Notes under the pieces: model-generated
Told to the model about the DNA's origin: nothing
Database searches by the model: none
The model's input: the letters and a program-made list of their open reading frames with translations, nothing else
Assembly (NCBI RefSeq): GCF_002902305.1
Contig: NZ_PPPX01000001.1
Span: forward strand, 1,138,062 to 1,202,061
From: Staphylococcus argensis
GTDB taxonomy: Bacteria > Bacillota > Bacilli > Staphylococcales > Staphylococcaceae
Reading direction: 5' to 3'
DNA length: 64,000 nucleotides
Made by a program: the position numbers and the translations under genes
Part shown: piece after piece, positions 25,880 through 35,928 of the stretch
How the letters are laid out: the number at the start of each line of letters is the position of its first letter
Position numbering within the stretch: the stretch's first letter is position 1

Positions 25880-26497
25880 TTAATCTCCGTACGTCTCAAC
25901 TAATTCTTGATGTAATGCTTTCGTACGTTTCTCTAATTCTTTTGTGATGTAAGTTAACTTCTCATTACGTTTCATCGACTTAGGAAGTGACTTCGTGTCG
26001 ATAGGTTCTCCAAATTTAATATGCGCTTTACCAAAGAATAATCCTTTGATGTCTTTAGGGCCTACATAAGCTGCTGGTACGATAGGTGTTTCTGCCATCA
26101 TTGCGATGGTTGCCGCTCCACGTTTCAATGGTGCATCTTCATCTTTCTTCGTACGGTGGCCAGCCGGGAACAATCCTACAGTCTTATTCTTTTTCAACAA
26201 TTTGATCGGCTGTTTCAAAGTACTTGGGCCTGGGTTTTCACGATCTACCGGAAAGGCATTCAAAGATTTCAGGAATTTCCCAATATATTTGTTATAAAAG
26301 AGTTCCTTTTTCGCCATATAATGAATTTGGTTTGGCGCGATAGCTAAACCTAGCATGATAACCTCATTATAGCTTTCATGCGTACACGTCACGACATAGC
26401 GATAAAGTTGAGGTATATTCTCTTTACCATGAACCTCTAAACTTTTACAAATCTTAATCAAGATAAAAGTTAAGATAATTCGACAAAAATTATACAT
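25880..26497 (-). CDS. PlsC-type acyltransferase with altered catalytic motifs
   Basis: 205 residues of the 1-acyl-glycerol-3-phosphate acyltransferase superfamily: an N-terminal hydrophobic segment, YVVTCTHESYNEVIMLG where motif I lies, NAFPVDRENPG (motif II) and GLFPAGHRTKKD (motif III), then PIVPAAYVG (motif IV). The canonical HX4D is HX4E here (HESYNE) and FPEGTR is FPAGHR, so activity or substrate may differ from true PlsC. It is likely membrane associated. Divergent from the HtrA-like gene across 162 bp. Family call secure; function open. Confidence 0.8.
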   Translation of the reverse strand: MYNFCRIILTFILIKICKSLEVHGKENIPQLYRYVVTCTHESYNEVIMLGLAIAPNQIHYMAKKELFYNKYIGKFLKSLNAFPVDRENPGPSTLKQPIKLLKKNKTVGLFPAGHRTKKDEDAPLKRGAATIAMMAETPIVPAAYVGPKDIKGLFFGKAHIKFGEPIDTKSLPKSMKRNEKLTYITKELEKRTKALHQELVETYGD

Positions 26498-26659
26498 ACG
26501 TTCACCTACTTTAATTACTGTTATACAATACTAAATTTTACCATTTCCGCTATACCGCCTCAACAAAAGATTGAAACTCTCGAAATGTAACGTGATTTAC
26601 TAGAAAAATATTGCAAAAACTCTCATAATAGTAGATGAATATTAAAATGGAGGTTTAAT

Positions 26660-27937
26660 ATGGTTCAGAATAAAGACACACGACAAGACAACGTCAATTA
26701 CTCTATCTCCTATCCGAGTTCAAGGCGTTACAAACCGAAATTCCCTTGGTTTAAGACGATAATCATTGCACTCATCGCAGGAATCATCGGCGCGCTCATC
26801 GTGTTAGGTATAGGGAAAGTTGTCGATCATACTGTGCCAGAGAAAGATGGCGCTAAAGTTAATCAATCCCACAGTGGTAGCAGTGGCAATACGATGGACG
26901 GTAAAAGTGATAAATACGACTCCGTCAATCAGATGGTCAACGATATTTCACCAGCTATCGTAGGTGTCGTTAACATGCAGAAAGTTCACAGCCTCGAAGA
27001 TTTCCTCGAAGGTAAGAAATCTAAAGCGCAAGAAGCTGGCGTGGGTTCTGGAGTCATTTATCAGAAGAATAATAAAGACGCTTACATCGTCACTAACAAC
27101 CATGTCATTGATGGCGCAAGCAAGATTAAAGTGCAGTTACACAACTCTAAACAAGTTGATGCAAAGCTTGTAGGCAAAGATGCAATGACAGATATGGCTG
27201 TGTTAAAAATCGATAATACTAAAGGTATCAAAGCCATTCAATTTGCAGACTCTAGTAAAGTGAAGACAGGAGATAGCGTCTTCGCAATGGGTAACCCACT
27301 AGGTCTCGAATTCGCTAATTCAGTAACATCAGGTATTATCTCAGCCAACGAACGTACAATCGATGCCCAAACATCAGAAGGACCTAACAAAGTTAACGTG
27401 CTTCAAACTGACGCAGCGATCAACCCAGGTAACTCTGGTGGTGCACTCGTCGACTTAAACGGTAATCTCGTCGGTATTAACTCCATGAAGATTGCGAACG
27501 AGCAAGTTGAAGGTATCGGCTTTGCTATTCCAAGTAACGAAGTACAAGCAACGATTAAACAACTTGTTGAGAAAGGTAAAATCACTCGCCCTTCTATCGG
27601 AGTTGGCCTACTCAACCTAGAAGAAATTCCAGATGAGTACAAAGACAGATTAGATACCGACAAAGACAAAGGCGTTTATGTCGCTAAAGTTGAAGGCGCT
27701 AAAGGAGTTAAAGAAGGCGATATCATCACGAAAATTGATGGTGAAAAAGTTGAAAAAGATACAGACGTTCGCTCTTACCTCTACGAACATAAAAAACCAG
27801 GCGACACAGTGAAATTAACATTAGATCGCGACGGTAAGAAGAAAACAGTCTCAGTTAAACTTAAAGAACAAAAGTCACAACACAAATCTAAATCAAAAGA
27901 AAAAGATAGCGAAAGCTTCTTTAATCCATTCGAATAA
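26660..27937 (+). CDS. HtrA-like membrane-anchored serine protease (S1C, PDZ)
   Basis: 425 residues. A cytoplasmic N-terminus of about 35 residues is followed by a single membrane helix (TIIIALIAGIIGALIVLGIG, about 33-52). The trypsin-like domain has the catalytic triad in TNNHVID, MTDMAVLKI and NPGNSGGAL. One PDZ domain lies at about 310-400 (IGVGLL, KGVYVAKVEGAKGVKEGDII, SYLYEHKKPGDTV), then a Lys/Ser-rich tail. It folds or degrades misfolded exported proteins at the outer face. Start by ATG after ATGGAGG. Staphylococci usually carry two HtrA proteins and this is the one beside tyrS. Confidence 0.92.
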   Translation: MVQNKDTRQDNVNYSISYPSSRRYKPKFPWFKTIIIALIAGIIGALIVLGIGKVVDHTVPEKDGAKVNQSHSGSSGNTMDGKSDKYDSVNQMVNDISPAIVGVVNMQKVHSLEDFLEGKKSKAQEAGVGSGVIYQKNNKDAYIVTNNHVIDGASKIKVQLHNSKQVDAKLVGKDAMTDMAVLKIDNTKGIKAIQFADSSKVKTGDSVFAMGNPLGLEFANSVTSGIISANERTIDAQTSEGPNKVNVLQTDAAINPGNSGGALVDLNGNLVGINSMKIANEQVEGIGFAIPSNEVQATIKQLVEKGKITRPSIGVGLLNLEEIPDEYKDRLDTDKDKGVYVAKVEGAKGVKEGDIITKIDGEKVEKDTDVRSYLYEHKKPGDTVKLTLDRDGKKKTVSVKLKEQKSQHKSKSKEKDSESFFNPFE

Positions 27938-27951
27938 TAAACGCTAAATTG

Positions 27952-27984
27952 AGGGGAACTTCAGATGTTGAAGTTCCCCCTTTT
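27952..27984 (+). terminator. Terminator of the HtrA-like gene
   Basis: GGGGAACTTC pairs with GAAGTTCCCC followed by CTTTT. Confidence 0.88.
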
Positions 27985-28120
27985 ACTGTGTGATATAATT
28001 TTAAATATAAACATCTAAGTTTACATAATATTTCTATTGATAACTAAATTCACGGTTACATACATAGAAGAATACTTTATGGTTGTGTTATTTACTAATA
28101 GGACTATACCGAACACCCTT

Positions 28121-28181
28121 TTCAATACAAAGTATTGTAGTGTTGATTCATGCCAAACAATAATAACCACATATTCAATAC
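28121..28181. repeat. Decayed copy of the 28268-28404 structured repeat
   Basis: TCAATACAAAGTATTGTAG, TGATTC and GCCAAACAATA reproduce the two ends of the full element, with the middle deleted. The flank AGAAGAATACTTTATG (28066-28081) is also repeated before the full copy (AGAAGAATGCTTTATG, about 28220-28235), suggesting a tandem duplication. Confidence 0.5.
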
Positions 28182-28267
28182 TATATTAGTATAATCGCCC
28201 TAAAATACATATAACTCCAAGAAGAATGCTTTATGTCTTAGATAAATTCTAAATCATATACGAGTTC

Positions 28268-28404
28268 TCAATACAAGTATTGTGGCGGTGACTCCTGAGA
28301 GATTAAGGGCACAACGAAAATCCATTCTTTGAGCTCTTTGAGCGAAAAGAATTAGTTGAGTGTGACCCTCTAGGAAAGCACCGCCAAACAATACGCAGTA
28401 TTGA
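28268..28404. repeat. Structured intergenic repeat, about 137 bp, foldable into one long hairpin
   Basis: The ends are inverted: TCAATAC at 28268-28274 and GTATTGA at 28398-28404. Inside lie a perfect GGCGGTG (28284-28290) / CACCGCC pairing, TCCTGAGAG with CTCTAGGA (one bulge), then CACAAC/GTTG..TGTG and ATTCTTT/AAAGAAT stems. The GACTCCTG ... AGGAAAGC framing resembles an abundant unnamed Bacillales intergenic repeat as I remember it. It fills most of the 488-bp gap between htrA and tyrS; no coding signal. Confidence 0.65.
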
Positions 28405-28426
28405 AAATTATGTCATGTTATAAACT

Positions 28427-29701
<1,275 letters not shown>

Positions 29702-29784
29702 CTAGTTTTATAAAGTTAACCTAAATGTTATACAAAAAGTGCTATAGCTCAAACCTTGCATACGCCTTATCCCTTTTAAAGACA

Positions 29785-30009
29785 TAAAAAATACCCCTAC
29801 GATCACGTAAGGGCGCATATTGCACGGTACCACCATACTTAACTTTCAGTCAGCTTTATTAATGATACGTTCATTAATGAAACGTTGGATTATAACTTCA
29901 CAATGAGGTGTATTCGTCAAAGCCATTATACTAGTTTGCATCACCCACTAGCTTTCTGAAATAATAGACTTTCACTACTTGTCCTCTAATCCAAAGAGAT
30001 ATCGAATTG
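29785..30009 (-). promoter_or_regulatory. Tyr T-box leader of tyrS
   Basis: On the minus strand the T-box sequence TATGGTGGTACCGTGC (about 29832-29847) is followed by the terminator CCCTTACGTGATCGTAGGGG with a T6 run (about 29787-29812). The specifier region AATACACC contains TAC at 29910-29912, the Tyr codon. The leader spans from the promoter at 30016 to about 95 bp before tyrS. Uncharged tRNA-Tyr should favour antitermination. Confidence 0.92.
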
Positions 30010-30015
30010 CTTTAT

Positions 30016-30044
30016 ATTATAAGTAACAGTGCTTTAAAAGTCAA
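30016..30044 (-). promoter_or_regulatory. Promoter of the tyrS T-box transcript
   Basis: TTGACT (30039-30044), 17 bp, TATAAT (30016-30021) on the minus strand, close to consensus. Confidence 0.85.
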
Positions 30045-30092
30045 TGACTCCAAATATGTTATACTTATCTTAAATAAATTGGGAGGTGCGCT

Positions 30093-31001
30093 ATGCTCGG
30101 TAACGACAAGAATAAGGCAGAACAGCATTCGCATACTAAGCTTGCTCGATTTGATTTCTACTACGATCGTATTAAACAAGGGCTCACATTACTCGTTCTA
30201 GTGGCGACAGGAGTCATCTGTTTAAGCTTTATCGTCACACTATTGTACTTTCACCACTTAACGCAAGCTCAAAGCAAGATTTCTGATCATCAATTGCGTG
30301 CCGAGTTACTCCACTTTCCTGGTGACGACGGGCTCAACCGAGATGTTTCAGATGTGACGAGCGAATATGATGATTCACTCAATAGTCTTGTCGTAGGGCC
30401 ACGCGCAGTTAATAAACATGTGGTAGATGCCCTACTCGCATCAGAGGATACATCTTTCTATCGTCATAGAGGTGTGTTGCCCAAAGCCTTATTCCGAGCA
30501 ATGTTTCAAGATATCTTTAATGCCCCTGTTTCGTCGGGTGGTAGTACGATTACTCAACAGTTAGTTAAAAACCAAGTCCTATCAAATGAAAAGACCTACA
30601 GTCGTAAAGCAAACGAAATTGTCTTAGCGATGCGCACCGAGCATGTATTGAGTAAAAAAGAAATTCTCTACACTTACCTAAATATCGTACCATTCGGTAG
30701 AGATTTTAAAGGAAATAATATTAGTGGTATTGCCCCTGCGTCCTATAGTTTATTTGGAAAGTCGCCTAATGAGCTCAATGTAGCTGAATCTGCTTATCTT
30801 ATCGGCTTACTACAAAGTCCATACACTTATACACCTTATCATGAAGATGGCACGCTTAAGACGAAAGCGCGTTTACAAGTGGGTATTGATCGTCAGCATT
30901 ATGTACTACGACGCATGCGTGTTGAAAATAAAATTAGTGAAGAAGAATATAAACAAGCTAAGCAATATGATATTGCCCAGCATCTACAAACCGCTAAGTA
31001 A
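30093..31001 (+). CDS. Monofunctional peptidoglycan glycosyltransferase (GT51)
   Basis: 302 residues: a cytoplasmic start, one membrane helix (GLTLLVLVATGVICLSFIVT, about 31-50), then a GT51 domain without a transpeptidase. The catalytic Glu is in LASEDTSFYRHRG, and GGSTITQQLVKN and RKANEIVLAMRTE are the other family blocks; the second Glu is in the last of these. It polymerises lipid II into glycan chains. Position next to tyrS and size suggest the SgtA-type enzyme rather than Mgt/SgtB, but this is inference. GGGAGG precedes the ATG. Divergent from tyrS; TATACT at 30060-30065 may be its -10. Confidence 0.9.
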   Translation: MLGNDKNKAEQHSHTKLARFDFYYDRIKQGLTLLVLVATGVICLSFIVTLLYFHHLTQAQSKISDHQLRAELLHFPGDDGLNRDVSDVTSEYDDSLNSLVVGPRAVNKHVVDALLASEDTSFYRHRGVLPKALFRAMFQDIFNAPVSSGGSTITQQLVKNQVLSNEKTYSRKANEIVLAMRTEHVLSKKEILYTYLNIVPFGRDFKGNNISGIAPASYSLFGKSPNELNVAESAYLIGLLQSPYTYTPYHEDGTLKTKARLQVGIDRQHYVLRRMRVENKISEEEYKQAKQYDIAQHLQTAK

Positions 31002-31017
31002 AGCGTGCTTACATTTG

Positions 31018-31053
31018 AAAAGACCTCACTCCGTCATGGAAGTGAGGTCTTTA
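31018..31053. terminator. Bidirectional terminator between the GT51 gene and fhs
   Basis: AAAAGACCTCACT pairs with AGTGAGGTCTTT; A and T tracts flank both sides of this convergent pair. Confidence 0.85.
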
Positions 31054-31101
31054 TTAGGATAACAACAATTCAATTAAATGACTTTCACTCTAAGTGCGTG
31101 A

Positions 31102-32769
31102 TTAGAATAAGCCAACTGCGTGACCGTCATCTGTCACGTCCATGTTTAATGCAGCTGGTTTCTTAGGTAAACCTGGCATTGTCATGATAGCACCTGTAAG
31201 TGCTACGATGAATCCTGCACCTGTCTTCGCTTCTAATTCACGGATAGTGATTTCGAAGTCTTCAGGCGCACCAAGTTGTGATGCATCGTCTGAGAATGAG
31301 TATTGTGTCTTAGCCATACAAACTGGGTAGTTGTCCCAACCATTCTCTTTGAAGCGTTGTAATTGTTTTTTCGCTTTGCTACTAAATGATACAGATTTAC
31401 CACCGTAAATTTCAGTAACAATTTTTTCGATTTTTTCTTCGATTGATAAGTCTAAGTCGTAAAGACGTTTGAATTCTTGTGGTTGGTCGATGACTTCTAA
31501 TACTTGGTTAGCTAAGTCAATACCACCTTGACCACCTTTTTCCCAAACTTCAGTTAAAGCAAGGCGTACACCATGTTCTTTCGCCCACTCTTTAACGAAT
31601 TCAGTTTCAGCATCAGTATCGTGAACGAATGCATTTAATGCAATAACTGGTTCTAAACCGTATTTACGAACGTTGTCAACGTGACGTTCTAAGTTAACGA
31701 TACCTTTCTTAACTGCTTCTACGTTCTCTTCTTTCAAGTCGTCTTTAGCTACGCCACCATGCATTTTAAGCGCACGGATTGTCGCAACAACGACGACTGC
31801 TGAAGGTTCGAAGTCAGCCGCACGTGATTTGATATCGATAAATTTCTCAGCACCTAAGTCAGAACCGAATCCTGCTTCAGTAACAACAATGTCAGCAAGT
31901 TCGCGAGCTGTTTGAGTTGCAAGAACTGAGTTACAACCGTGTGCGATGTTTGCGAATGGTCCACCGTGAACAAGTGCTGGTGTACCTTCGATAGATTGAA
32001 CTAAGTTAGGTTTGATCGCATCTTTCATGATCATTGCTAAAGCACCTTGAACTTCAAGGTCTGCAACTGTTACTGGTTTACGGTCTCTTGTATAACCGAT
32101 AGTGATGCGTGCAAATCTTTCTTTCAAGTCTTTAATGTCTGTAGCAAGACATAAGATAGCCATGATTTCAGATGCCACTGTGATGTTGAAGCCATCTTCA
32201 CGTGGTACACCTTTAGTTGGGCCACCAAGACCTACTACGACGCTACGTAATGCACGGTCGTTCATGTCTAATACACGTTTCCATTCGATACGACGTTGGT
32301 CGATACCAAGTGCATTACCTTGATGTATATGGTTATCAATAAATGCAGAAAGCGCATTGTTTGCTGTAGTGATTGCGTGGAAGTCACCGTTGAAGTGTAA
32401 GTTGATGTCTTCCATTGGGAGTACTTGTGCGTAACCGCCGCCAGTAGCTCCACCTTTAATACCGAAAGTTGGTCCTAATGCAGGTTCACGAAGCGCTACC
32501 ATAACATTTTTCTTCAATGCGTGGAATGCGTCTGAAAGACCTACAGTTACTGTAGATTTACCTTCCCCTGCTGGTGTTGGACTCATCGCAGTAACTAATA
32601 CAACCTTACCTTTTTTGTCATTGCCTTTGATTTGGTTAATATCAATCTTCGCTTTGTAATGACCATATGGTTCTAGCGCGCTTTCAGGAATACCTGCAGC
32701 TTTCGCTATTTCATTAATTGGTTGAAGTGTCGATTGATTCGCAATATCTAAATCAGATAATTGTGCCAA
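31102..32769 (-). CDS. fhs: Formate-tetrahydrofolate ligase
   Basis: 555 residues. It makes 10-formyl-THF from formate, THF and ATP, supplying purine and fMet-tRNA synthesis. The P-loop-like [14 protein letters not shown] (about 69-82) and the [15 protein letters not shown] region are diagnostic. The start codon is TTG (32767-32769), since AAGGGGCG lies upstream and [11 protein letters not shown] is the family N-terminus. The gene stands alone; its promoter is bracketed by one perfect and one imperfect cre-like site, suggesting carbon control. Very Asn/Ala/Gly-rich, highly expressed codon use. Confidence 0.96.
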   Translation of the reverse strand: MAQLSDLDIANQSTLQPINEIAKAAGIPESALEPYGHYKAKIDINQIKGNDKKGKVVLVTAMSPTPAGEGKSTVTVGLSDAFHALKKNVMVALREPALGPTFGIKGGATGGGYAQVLPMEDINLHFNGDFHAITTANNALSAFIDNHIHQGNALGIDQRRIEWKRVLDMNDRALRSVVVGLGGPTKGVPREDGFNITVASEIMAILCLATDIKDLKERFARITIGYTRDRKPVTVADLEVQGALAMIMKDAIKPNLVQSIEGTPALVHGGPFANIAHGCNSVLATQTARELADIVVTEAGFGSDLGAEKFIDIKSRAADFEPSAVVVVATIRALKMHGGVAKDDLKEENVEAVKKGIVNLERHVDNVRKYGLEPVIALNAFVHDTDAETEFVKEWAKEHGVRLALTEVWEKGGQGGIDLANQVLEVIDQPQEFKRLYDLDLSIEEKIEKIVTEIYGGKSVSFSSKAKKQLQRFKENGWDNYPVCMAKTQYSFSDDASQLGAPEDFEITIRELEAKTGAGFIVALTGAIMTMPGLPKKPAALNMDVTDDGHAVGLF

Positions 32770-32833
32770 CTTTATTCGCCCCTTTTTTAATTATTAAAAT
32801 AAAAAATGAAACATGTAATTGAATAAAACTGTG

Positions 32834-32903
32834 TTACAACGTTTACATATTTATATTAACTGACTTTCTACGCCTTGTCGATTATTTTAAGATAACGCTT
32901 TCA
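32834..32903 (-). promoter_or_regulatory. fhs promoter with two flanking cre-like sites
   Basis: On the minus strand TCGACA (32876-32881), 17 bp, TAATAT (32853-32858). Upstream, TGAAAGCGTTATCT (32890-32903) fits the CcpA-box consensus at all 14 positions. Around the predicted start, TGTAAACGTTGTAA (32834-32847) fits at 12 of 14. The rest of the 550-bp gap shows only the acsA terminator. Confidence 0.6.
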
Positions 32904-33149
32904 CGTAATTCATGTATTCTTATATGATATGTGCCGAAATCGACGCATTTTGTAGTATTGCACGTAAGGATTGAAATAGTCCTTTGTTAGTGATGATTGC
33001 CCTATCGCATTTTAAAAATGTTCTTTTCAAATTCAGAAACAAAAATAAATGTATGGATGCTCAGTTGGTTCATTCTCTTTTTAAAATAGGTTTTAACTCT
33101 TACGTATTTACTAGTACAAGGTAATCTGTTCCCTTTTTACCGATAGAAG

Positions 33150-33189
33150 TAAAAAAGGCCCGAAAAAGCACTACACTTTTCCGAACCTT
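33150..33189 (-). terminator. Terminator of acsA
   Basis: On the minus strand GGTTCGGAAAAG pairs with CTTTTTCGGGCC and ends in TTTTTT, 130 bp beyond the acsA stop. Confidence 0.8.
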
Positions 33190-33320
33190 AATCATTTCTA
33201 TTTCATTTAGCAATCAACGTGGATGGGGGTCGACATTGATTACATTCTTCATAGAATCAAACATTATTGGATAACTGTCCATTATTGATTAACAGTAAGA
33301 GAAATTATAGTTAGACAACG

Positions 33321-35030
33321 TTAATCTTCCATCGTACTCAAGTCGCCTTCTGGTAAATCGAGTTCCCAAGCTTTAAGTACGCGACGCATAATTTTACCTG
33401 AACGAGTCTTAGGAAGTTTATCTTTAAACTCAATTTCACGCGGTGCTGCATGTGCTGCTAAACCTTTTTTAACAAACTGACGGATATCTTCTTTCAACTC
33501 ATCTGATGGTTCATATCCTTCTTTCAACGCAACAAAGGCTTTAATAATTTCACCTCTGACACGATCGGGCTTACCAATGACACCCGCTTCAGCAACCGCT
33601 TCATGCTCTACTAACTTAGACTCTACTTCGAAAGGTCCTACACGTTCACCTGCTGTCATAATGACATCATCGACGCGACCTTGGAACCAGAAGTAGCCAT
33701 CTTCATCTTTATACGCTGAGTCACCAGAGACGTACCAATCACCGATGAAGTAAGAATCGTATTTCTCAGGGTTCTTCCAAATTGCTACCATCATTGATGG
33801 CCAACCCTTTTTAATAGCTAAATTACCCATGCGATTCGCTGGCAATTCGTTTCCTTGATCATCGACGATAGCAGCCTCAATACCTGGGAGTGGTTTGCCC
33901 ATAGAACCGAGTTTCATATCCATTGTCGGATAGTTAACGATCATGTGACCACCTGTTTCAGTCATCCACCACGTATCAAGCACTCGTAGACCATAAACGT
34001 CTTTCGCCCACTTGATTACCTCAGGATTGAGTGGTTCGCCTACTGAGAGTATAGATCTGAGTGAAGATAAATCATAGTTCTTAATCACATCATCACCCGC
34101 ACTCATCAACATGCGTAAAGCAGTTGGCGCTGTGTACCAAATCGTCACTTTGAAGTCTTCAATCATTTGATACCAAGCTTCAGGTGAGAAACGACCGCCT
34201 GCGATACAGTTCGTCGCTCCATTCAACCATGGACTAAATACACCGTAAGACGTGCCTGTTACCCAACCTGGATCGGCTGTACACCAATAAACATCATCCT
34301 CTTGAATATCGAGCACGTATTTACCAGAGATGTAATGCACCATCATAGCACGTTGTTCATGAAGGACACCTTTAGGTTGACCTGTAGAACCAGATGTATA
34401 GTGTAGGATAAGCCCATCATCTAAATTGAGCCATTCCATATCGAAATCTGTACTTGCTTCTTTCATTTCACTGTTGAAATCAATATAGTCTGCATCCACT
34501 TCTTCATCGACAACGACGACTGTTTCTAGATGAGGTAATTGATCCACTGGTATACGTGGGAGTAAAGCGTTTGTCGTGATAATGACCTTCGCCTCGCTAT
34601 TCTCCAAGCGATCTGTCACTGCTTTCTCCATAAAAGCTTCAAATAACGGACCAACGATTGCACCTAACTTAAGAATTCCCATAAAGGCGAAGTAAAGTTC
34701 CGGTGTACGCGGCATGAAGATAAATACACGGTCTCCTTTGTTAACATTGGCTTTATCTTTTAGAACATTAGCTGCTTGGTTAGAATAATCTTTCATTTCT
34801 TTGAAAGTATAACTTTCAGTGCGTTGTTCATCTTGATAATGTAGTGCGACTTTGTCTCCGCGACCTTGATCGACATGCTTATCGATACATTCGTAAGCCA
34901 TGTTTACTTTACCTGTCTCTGACCAAGTGAAAGCTTTCTCTACTTCTGACCAATCAAAGTTACGATATGTTTCTGCATAATCTTGAAGATTGAAATTCCC
35001 ATTGTCCCCTTTATAAATTTCAACTTTCAT
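33321..35030 (-). CDS. acsA: Acetyl-CoA synthetase
   Basis: 569 residues of the AMP-forming adenylate family, activating acetate to acetyl-CoA via acetyl-AMP. The ATP motif is HYTSGSTGQPKGVLH (about 212-226); WWMTETGG and YVSGDSAYKDEDG follow. The C-terminal LPKTRSGKIMRR carries the lysine that AcuA acetylates in Bacillus to switch the enzyme off. AAGGGGGA precedes the ATG. It is transcribed away from acuA-acuC, the usual divergent arrangement. A palindromic cre-like site just after the promoter predicts repression when glucose is present. Confidence 0.96.
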   Translation of the reverse strand: MKVEIYKGDNGNFNLQDYAETYRNFDWSEVEKAFTWSETGKVNMAYECIDKHVDQGRGDKVALHYQDEQRTESYTFKEMKDYSNQAANVLKDKANVNKGDRVFIFMPRTPELYFAFMGILKLGAIVGPLFEAFMEKAVTDRLENSEAKVIITTNALLPRIPVDQLPHLETVVVVDEEVDADYIDFNSEMKEASTDFDMEWLNLDDGLILHYTSGSTGQPKGVLHEQRAMMVHYISGKYVLDIQEDDVYWCTADPGWVTGTSYGVFSPWLNGATNCIAGGRFSPEAWYQMIEDFKVTIWYTAPTALRMLMSAGDDVIKNYDLSSLRSILSVGEPLNPEVIKWAKDVYGLRVLDTWWMTETGGHMIVNYPTMDMKLGSMGKPLPGIEAAIVDDQGNELPANRMGNLAIKKGWPSMMVAIWKNPEKYDSYFIGDWYVSGDSAYKDEDGYFWFQGRVDDVIMTAGERVGPFEVESKLVEHEAVAEAGVIGKPDRVRGEIIKAFVALKEGYEPSDELKEDIRQFVKKGLAAHAAPREIEFKDKLPKTRSGKIMRRVLKAWELDLPEGDLSTMED

Positions 35031-35050
35031 AGAAAATCCCCCTTATTAGT

Positions 35051-35098
35051 TGTAACCGCTTACAATTTGTATTATAAACAATTATCAACAATTTTCAA
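35051..35098 (-). promoter_or_regulatory. acsA promoter with cre site downstream of -10
   Basis: TTGAAA (35093-35098), 16 bp, TATAAT (35071-35076) on the minus strand. TGTAAGCGGTTACA (35051-35064), palindromic at TGTAA/TTACA and 13 of 14 to the CcpA consensus, lies over the start of transcription, a repressing position. Confidence 0.7.
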
Positions 35099-35138
35099 AA
35101 TAATTCGATAAATAATTCCAAATTAATTCTCTTTTATG

Positions 35139-35144
35139 TATAAT
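35139..35144 (+). promoter_or_regulatory. -10 element of acuA
   Basis: TATAAT in the divergent acsA-acuA region, 80 bp before the acuA start. No clear -35. Confidence 0.4.
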
Positions 35145-35224
35145 TCAGTTTAAGGATGATTCTTTGGGAAGTAGTAACTAGACTGCATTGTGAACGATTA
35201 GTGAATGCAAAGGAAGTGCTTATA

Positions 35225-35857
35225 ATGATTCATGTGAAAACTTTTCAAAAAAGAGAATTACAGACGGAAGAAGGACGATTCGTCATTGAAGGACCTCTAT
35301 CACGTCAAAAATTAGAACAATTGACGTTTGATCAAGGTCTGTACGCATTCCGCCCACCGAAAGAACAATTTAAAGCGCTCAAAGAGATAAGTGAATTGAG
35401 TGAAGGACGTATTTATGTCATACGACAGCATCAACACATCATCGGCTATGTCACCTATCATCATCCAGATCCACTTGAGAGATGGTCAGATGGCCAGCTT
35501 GAATATTTAATCGAATTAGGTGCTGTAGAGTTAAGCGCCGCCTATCGTCATCTTCATTTAGGAAGCCAGTTGATTCAACTCAGCCTTGATAGTGATGAAT
35601 TTGAAGACTACATCGTCATTACGACTGAATACTATTGGCATTGGGATTTGAAACAGAGTGGTTTAGACGTCTTTGAATATAAAAGGTTGATGCAGCGATT
35701 GATGGGTCACGGCGGATTAGAAATCTTTGCGACAGACGATCCTGAAATCACGAGTCATCCAGCAAATTGTTTAATGGCACGCATCGGCGCACGTATTAGT
35801 TTAGAACAGCAACAAGCGTTTGATGATTTACGCTTTCAAAATCGCTTTTTCTTTTAA
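35225..35857 (+). CDS. acuA: Acetoin utilization protein AcuA, GNAT acetyltransferase
   Basis: 210 residues with a GNAT fold. AELSAAYRHLHLGSQL-like sequence (VELSAAYRHLHLGSQLIQL, about 100-118) is the acetyl-CoA binding motif. By analogy with Bacillus, AcuA acetylates the active-site lysine of AcsA and inactivates it. The start at MIHVKTFQKRE follows AAAGGAAG; the longer reading from 35156 has no ribosome site. acuC follows after 71 bp. There is no acuB between them, in contrast to Bacillus acuABC. Confidence 0.9.
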   Translation: MIHVKTFQKRELQTEEGRFVIEGPLSRQKLEQLTFDQGLYAFRPPKEQFKALKEISELSEGRIYVIRQHQHIIGYVTYHHPDPLERWSDGQLEYLIELGAVELSAAYRHLHLGSQLIQLSLDSDEFEDYIVITTEYYWHWDLKQSGLDVFEYKRLMQRLMGHGGLEIFATDDPEITSHPANCLMARIGARISLEQQQAFDDLRFQNRFFF

Positions 35858-35928
35858 TATATTTGTAAGCGATAATGATTTTTCTCGAAAAACAAGGGGT
35901 TGTCGATTTTTAAAAAAGGGAGATGGGA

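Noticed and set aside
28268-28404. Terminator or riboswitch of tyrS
   Set aside because: It is downstream of tyrS, has no T run on either side and is duplicated with its flank, which fits a repeat element better.
35866-35885. cre site upstream of acuC (TGTAAGCGATAATG)
   Set aside because: At least three mismatches to the consensus in the second half; too weak to call.
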